Below are positions 16,066-19,441 of a stretch of 19,441 nucleotides of DNA, piece after piece. The stretch is from the NCBI GenBank assembly GCA_002505935.1, contig DAWL01000098.1, forward strand, positions 1 to 19,441, read 5' to 3'. Numbering within the stretch: the first letter of the stretch is position 1; every line of letters starts with the position of its first letter. The position numbers were made by a program, and so were the translations under genes. The notes under the pieces were generated by a model. It did no database searches, was not told the DNA's origin, and saw only the letters and a list, made by a program, of their open reading frames with translations. Source of the DNA: Euryarchaeota archaeon UBA226. GTDB taxonomy: Archaea; Thermoplasmatota; Poseidoniia; Poseidoniales; Poseidoniaceae.

Positions 16066-16149
16066 GTTTCGGCGGGGACCGAATCAGCAATGAATCCTAC
16101 TCTGTTGTTCTATCGTAGCATTGATGTTGCAGGGCCCTAGGGACTTTCC

Positions 16150-16617
16150 ATGGCAGAGCAAGGCGTCCAGCGAACTTACGCACCTACATCGATATGTTTT
16201 GGCTGCGGACCTGCAAATGAAAAGGGATTGCAAATTGATTCTTACCGTATCGAGAATGGCCTTGCCATGAAGTTCGAGACCAGTGAGGAACATCAGGCAT
16301 TTCCAGGAATGATCAATGGTGGAATTATCGGGACTTTATTGGATTGTCACGGAAATTGGACCGCTGCAATCGCCATAATGGATGAGCAAGAATTGGAAGA
16401 GCCCCCATGTACCGTGACAGCTTCATACAGCATCAAATTGCGTAGACCAACGCCTTTGGATAAGACGTTGGAAGTTACCAGTCAGGTTGTTGAGATAGAT
16501 GGTGACAAGGTGAATGTTGAGATGACTTTGGAAGCCGATGGTAAGGTCTGTGCTACCGGAAAGGGTTTGTTTGTGGCTGTGCAAGAAGGGCACCCAGCCT
16601 ATCACCGTTGGTCATGA
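16150..16617 (+). CDS. PaaI-like hotdog-fold thioesterase
   Basis: 155 residues. It opens with CFGCGPANEKGL (16-27), typical of the PaaI/4-hydroxybenzoyl-CoA thioesterase-like family, and has the hotdog helix signature NGGIIGTLLDCHGNW (56-70) with candidate catalytic Asp65. The beta strands TASYSIKLRRPTPLD and VEMTLEADGKVCATGKGLFV complete the fold. It probably hydrolyses an acyl-CoA thioester in the cytoplasm; the acyl group cannot be told. A weak AGGGA lies six bases before the ATG at 16150. It is followed after 43 bases by the SprT-like gene on the same strand. Confidence 0.85.
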   Translation: MAEQGVQRTYAPTSICFGCGPANEKGLQIDSYRIENGLAMKFETSEEHQAFPGMINGGIIGTLLDCHGNWTAAIAIMDEQELEEPPCTVTASYSIKLRRPTPLDKTLEVTSQVVEIDGDKVNVEMTLEADGKVCATGKGLFVAVQEGHPAYHRWS

Positions 16618-16660
16618 ATACGGATATCATTCAATAACCGTGGTCGCTCGATGGCAATTG

Positions 16661-17218
16661 ATGCAGACCACTCTTGCTGATTGGAAGCCCTCCAGTCAAA
16701 CAGTGGTTCATGATCTCGAAAACCTGTCTTCAACGGTGTTGTCTTGGATGCGTAAACAGCATTTCTTCAGCAACAAAGAGGTCGATGCTTTGAGTCATGT
16801 AAAAGTGGGAAAGATGCGTCGAAATGCAACTCAGAAACACGGAGTATGCAGGTATATTCGGGGGACGGATGTAACCTGTCCGGGTTTAGGCCCAAAGGAT
16901 GTTGATCGTATCGACATTCATCCTTCCCTGCTCTGTAATGACTGGTGGGACTATGCCAAGCAAGTAATGTACCACGAGTACCTTCACGCATTGGGGCATT
17001 ATGCTCATGATAACGCGTTCTTTAGACTAGAGAATGCATGGGAAGATCCTGATAGAAGCCGGGGAAAAGCCTTCACAGAATTGATGCGCAGGGCTAATGC
17101 CAAGTGGTTGTGGGTTTGCAGTAACTGCTCCAAGGAGTATCCTCGAAGAAAGAAGAGTAGTGGGAATTACAAATGTCGAAGTTGTAACGTTGTATTGAAA
17201 GATGTGAAGATAAACTGA
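16661..17218 (+). CDS. SprT-like zinc metalloprotease with zinc ribbon
   Basis: 185 residues from ATG 16661. The core is YHEYLHALGHYAHDNAFFRL. His105 and His109 with Glu106 form HExxH, and His116 in HDNAF matches the third ligand of SprT/SPRTN proteins, where HG-x-x-F follows the helix. The C-terminus has a zinc ribbon, C153-x2-C156 and C172-x2-C175, with a basic RRKKSSG between them, as in the SprT family. Relatives cut proteins crosslinked to DNA, but that role here is only inferred. A reading frame open from 16538 overlaps the thioesterase and gives a non-conserved extension, so I reject the longer form. GTG 16640 is a possible alternative. No clear Shine-Dalgarno site was seen. Confidence 0.78.
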   Translation: MQTTLADWKPSSQTVVHDLENLSSTVLSWMRKQHFFSNKEVDALSHVKVGKMRRNATQKHGVCRYIRGTDVTCPGLGPKDVDRIDIHPSLLCNDWWDYAKQVMYHEYLHALGHYAHDNAFFRLENAWEDPDRSRGKAFTELMRRANAKWLWVCSNCSKEYPRRKKSSGNYKCRSCNVVLKDVKIN

Positions 17219-17229
17219 TTCTTTGAATC
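17217..17229. repeat. Small inverted repeat between convergent genes
   Basis: GATTC and GAATC flank TTT in the 12-base gap between two converging stop codons. It might help end transcription from both sides, but 5-bp arms are weak evidence. Confidence 0.3.
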
Positions 17230-17230
17230 C

Positions 17231-17899
17231 TCACCATGGTAGTGCTCTACCATCGTATTGAACAAACCTGCCAGACATGGCTAGCGTCTGTTCTTCAACG
17301 CGCTGCAGCATCCCTGCGATGCTATCGTTAGGAGTAACTGTGGCATTCGGTCCACCCATGTCGGTCTGAACCCAACCAGGGTGTAGAATCAGAATGCTGA
17401 TGTTTGCATCCCGTAATTCATTCTTCATCGCCATACTGAACATGTTCAAAGCCGATTTTGAGGCCCGATATGCATAGGATCTACCGCTGATGCAATCTTC
17501 TACCGAACCCATCAGACTACTTACCATGGCGATGGTTGACATATTTTCTCCACCCAATTTTGAAAGCAAGGCTTGAGTTACTCGCATTGGTCCAACCGCA
17601 TTGATATCTAATACTCGTAATGCTTCTTCATGTTCTATCTCCGATACCGATTGCCAGCGCCCATCTGCTACTCCAGCATTGTTGACTAGGAGGTCGACTC
17701 TTTGTGGAATTGAAGATGCGAATTCTTTGACAGATTCATCCGAGGTCACATCGAGCTGTAGGAGATTTGCTTCAGTTTCGGATAAACCCCCTTTGTCAGA
17801 ACGATATCCAGCATATACATCCCATCCCTGTTCCAGAAGTTGTTTGACCCATTCAAGACCAATTCCGCGATTCGCTCCAGTCACTACTGCTGTTGGCAT
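17231..17899 (-). CDS. C-factor-type short-chain dehydrogenase/reductase
   Basis: NAD(P)-dependent oxidoreductase, 222 residues from ATG 17899. Motifs: TGANRGIG (7-14) for the dinucleotide, LDV at 49-51, NNAG (73-76), and catalytic YRASK (Tyr144, Lys148) with a likely Ser at 132. The end, HPGWVQTDMGGPNA and then RFVQYDGRALPW, is the hallmark of the CsgA/C-factor and sniffer-like subgroup. Substrate unknown. Upstream in-frame ATGs exist at 17953 and 17926. I chose 17899 because the first beta strand starts right there and because a TATA-like TATATT at 17934-17939 would place transcription start near 17909, inside the longer versions. Confidence 0.85.
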   Translation of the reverse strand: MPTAVVTGANRGIGLEWVKQLLEQGWDVYAGYRSDKGGLSETEANLLQLDVTSDESVKEFASSIPQRVDLLVNNAGVADGRWQSVSEIEHEEALRVLDINAVGPMRVTQALLSKLGGENMSTIAMVSSLMGSVEDCISGRSYAYRASKSALNMFSMAMKNELRDANISILILHPGWVQTDMGGPNATVTPNDSIAGMLQRVEEQTLAMSGRFVQYDGRALPW

Positions 17900-17933
17900 G
17901 ATGGCTTGGTCAAAGTGGTCACTCATAGGTTTG

Positions 17934-17939
17934 TATATT
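17934..17939 (-). promoter_or_regulatory. TATA-like box for the short-chain dehydrogenase
   Basis: Reads AATATA on the minus strand, with an AT-rich flank. The centre is about 37 bases before ATG 17899, allowing a leader of about 10 bases. Inferred from sequence and spacing only. Confidence 0.4.
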
Positions 17940-17965
17940 GAAATGGCAAACAAAAGAATGTGAAA

Positions 17966-18694
17966 TCATGTCAAAGCCTGATGAATGTAGAATATTCCAC
18001 TGCCAACAATACCTAACATGACCCCTTTTTGGATCCATTCGGATTTCAAAGATTTGAGCCATTTCTTTCCAACTTGCACTCCAATAAGTGCCGCGATAAC
18101 TAGGACTAGAAGTAATTGCATGTGATCGATGAATTCTTGCGGGCGATAGAAAAGGTAGACGGGGATTCTAGAGAGGTCAACGCAGAGAGCAAGAATACTG
18201 GCGGTAGCAGCATAGGCCATCTTGTCAGGTAACCTTCTAGTCAGGAACATTGCTCTAAGTGCGCCTTGGTGGCCCGATAATCCACCCATAAAGCCAGAAC
18301 CAAATCCACCAATTCTATCGTTGGCTTCTGGTATTCTATATCCTGTCCAACTCTCACTAAGAGTCAGAATAGGTAAGGTGATGAGAAATACGCCGATGAT
18401 TACTAGCAGTGGTTCTTGGGGAACTTGATTCTGTAGTAGAGCCCCAAGTATTGCACCGATTACCAACCATATTCCATATCGCTTGAAAGCGCTGAAATCA
18501 ACATGCTCTTTCAGACTGACATATTTTGCTGCGTTATGTGCTGCATGTACTACTGCAACTAGGGCGACTGCTTCGTGCGGCCCGACAACGAGTAGCACCA
18601 GTGGAGTCAGCATGGTCGATAATCCAAAGCCTGCCGGAACGGTCAGGGCCGCAGCAATCAGAGCGCAGATTGCTATGATGATGAGGGTCTCCAT
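17966..18694 (-). CDS. TauE/SafE family membrane permease
   Basis: 242 residues from ATG 18694, about eight hydrophobic segments in two halves. The start METLIIIAICALIAAAL with VPAGFGLSTMLTPL, and the second-half block GFGSGFMGGLSGHQGALRA, are the internal-repeat signatures of this family. Members export or import sulfite, sulfoacetate, sulfonates or other organic anions; the cargo cannot be read from sequence. The frame is open to 18769, but that part overlaps the upstream gene and is not membrane-like. The ATG lies five bases after the upstream stop, so it is probably co-transcribed with the hydrolase gene at 18700. Confidence 0.88.
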   Translation of the reverse strand: METLIIIAICALIAAALTVPAGFGLSTMLTPLVLLVVGPHEAVALVAVVHAAHNAAKYVSLKEHVDFSAFKRYGIWLVIGAILGALLQNQVPQEPLLVIIGVFLITLPILTLSESWTGYRIPEANDRIGGFGSGFMGGLSGHQGALRAMFLTRRLPDKMAYAATASILALCVDLSRIPVYLFYRPQEFIDHMQLLLVLVIAALIGVQVGKKWLKSLKSEWIQKGVMLGIVGSGIFYIHQALT

Positions 18695-18699
18695 ACAAG

Positions 18700-19441
18700 T
18701 CACTCTTCGATAGAGGGCTGACAAGCAGGGTAAGGTTCCTGCATAGGGGGAAGGAACAGGTCTTCGCAATCACGTTGTACAGTAGATAGGCCAAGAATGC
18801 TGTTTGAATCCAAGGAAATTGTCACCGCTTGAGTAGAAACCGGACTCGGGACGTAATCTTCTCCGGTTTGGCTGATAATCAGAATAATTCCATCCCCTGC
18901 TGGCACAACGACATCCATGCCGAAGAATTCCATTTTTGCGATGACAGTACTTCCAGGTGAAAGAATCTCTCCATCTTTGCCACCGGCATGAAATCTCAGG
19001 TCCATAACTGCATGACCTAGGTGCATTTCATCCGAGGCGCGTACCATCTCAACAAAGAGGTGCCCAGATGTTGCAAGAGCAGAGATCTGTGCTTCAACGT
19101 GGAAAGTAGGAGTTCCAACAATTCTTGTTTCTTCCTCAAATATCGGGCATCCGATTTTCGTCTGACTAGTGGAAGTAATGACTCCACCTCCACTGATAAC
19201 TTCGCATTCATCCATACCCAACATCAGCCATTCTTGGTCTTCAGGAGGATATGTTGACTCTACTCTCCAACCACCCATGTTGTCTTGTATCTCAGCGACC
19301 AAACGAGGTTGGGGCCCGGAGTCTTTGAGGTAATAATCGAACCACTCGAGTAGGTCATCAGCCCAATCCCATCGAAGAGTGTAGGGATATGCTTCAGCCC
19401 CACGCCCACTTGAGAGTGAGGAATGGCCGCTTTTTCTGTCG
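18700..19441 (-). CDS. CocE/X-Pro dipeptidyl-peptidase-like hydrolase, C-terminal part only
   Basis: The N-terminal part lies beyond the window; 246 residues can be read from 19440 to the stop at 18700. The opening RWDWADDLLEWFDYYLKDSG matches the lid and end of the alpha/beta hydrolase domain in the CocE/NonD family. From about residue 48 onward the protein resembles the C-terminal jelly-roll domain of X-Pro dipeptidyl peptidases (QDNMGGWRVESTYPP, then HLFVEMVRASDEMHLGHAV and PAGDGIILIIS). The catalytic Ser would be outside the window. Whether it is a peptidase or an esterase cannot be told. The permease gene follows closely. Confidence 0.8.
   Translation of the reverse strand, partial: DRKSGHSSLSSGRGAEAYPYTLRWDWADDLLEWFDYYLKDSGPQPRLVAEIQDNMGGWRVESTYPPEDQEWLMLGMDECEVISGGGVITSTSQTKIGCPIFEEETRIVGTPTFHVEAQISALATSGHLFVEMVRASDEMHLGHAVMDLRFHAGGKDGEILSPGSTVIAKMEFFGMDVVVPAGDGIILIISQTGEDYVPSPVSTQAVTISLDSNSILGLSTVQRDCEDLFLPPMQEPYPACQPSIEE

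Noticed and set aside
16538..16660. N-terminal extension of the SprT-like frame
   Set aside because: It overlaps the thioesterase coding sequence in another frame and does not resemble the protease family.
17900..17953. Longer N-terminus of the short-chain dehydrogenase
   Set aside because: It contains the TATA-like element and precedes the first conserved beta strand; the shorter start fits better, though not proven.
1..19441. CRISPR arrays, tRNA genes, insertion sequences, toxin-antitoxin or phage modules
   Set aside because: No spaced direct repeats, cloverleaf-like segments, transposase motifs or matching small gene pairs were seen by eye; a covariance-model search would settle small RNAs.

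Overview
The window reads as a chromosomal segment of a planktonic marine archaeon, most probably Marine Group II (Candidatus Poseidoniales) or a close Thermoplasmata-lineage relative. This is inferred, not proven: a bacterial-type gyrB-gyrA pair sits among archaeal-style genes, there are several secreted proteins anchored by one C-terminal membrane helix (one with PKD repeats), start signals mix strong Shine-Dalgarno sites with apparently leaderless starts behind TATA-like boxes, and gene packing is tight with overlapping starts and stops. Thirteen complete and two edge-truncated protein genes cover nearly all of it. No gap exceeds 300 bases. I saw no tRNA, rRNA, CRISPR array, insertion sequence or prophage gene.

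Layout. 1-2345 (minus): three overlapping genes read as membrane-anchored glutaminyl cyclase, then a membrane protein with a carboxypeptidase-regulatory-like domain, then dTMP kinase (cut by the window edge). 2346-2432: a short divergent promoter region with one TATA-like box readable in both directions and a perfect 7-bp inverted repeat. 2433-7658 (plus): a 1401-residue secreted HExxH metalloprotease with about six PKD-like domains and a C-terminal anchor, then an unrecognised secreted and anchored protein. 7682-8509 (minus): type I 3-dehydroquinate dehydratase. 8510-8676: divergent region with a perfect 10-bp inverted repeat just ahead of gyrB. 8677-13360 (plus): gyrB-gyrA. 13417-14691 (plus): an isopropylmalate-synthase/HMG-CoA-lyase superfamily enzyme. 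14692-16065 (minus): an aspartoacylase/succinylglutamate desuccinylase-like zinc hydrolase with a lysine-rich N-terminal tail. 16150-17218 (plus): a hotdog thioesterase and a SprT-like zinc protease. 17231-19441 (minus): a C-factor-type short-chain dehydrogenase, a TauE/SafE permease and the C-terminal part of a CocE/X-Pro dipeptidyl-peptidase-like hydrolase.

How the genes may work together. The left third looks like a cell-surface protein-processing neighbourhood: a surface protease, a secreted glutaminyl cyclase that could cap N-terminal Gln as pyroglutamate, and two membrane proteins of unknown role, consistent with a protein-degrading heterotroph. The middle holds core functions (shikimate pathway, DNA supercoiling, acyl-transfer metabolism). 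The right part is small-molecule metabolism and transport.

The most notable observations are the tandem-palindrome inverted repeat in front of gyrBA, the compact divergent promoter between the glutaminyl cyclase and the protease, the dTMP kinase with an altered P-loop, the dehydroquinase lacking its usual C-terminal Gln loop, and the synthase with a lyase-like RDGLQ loop. I did not find a clearly new multi-gene defence or mobile system here.
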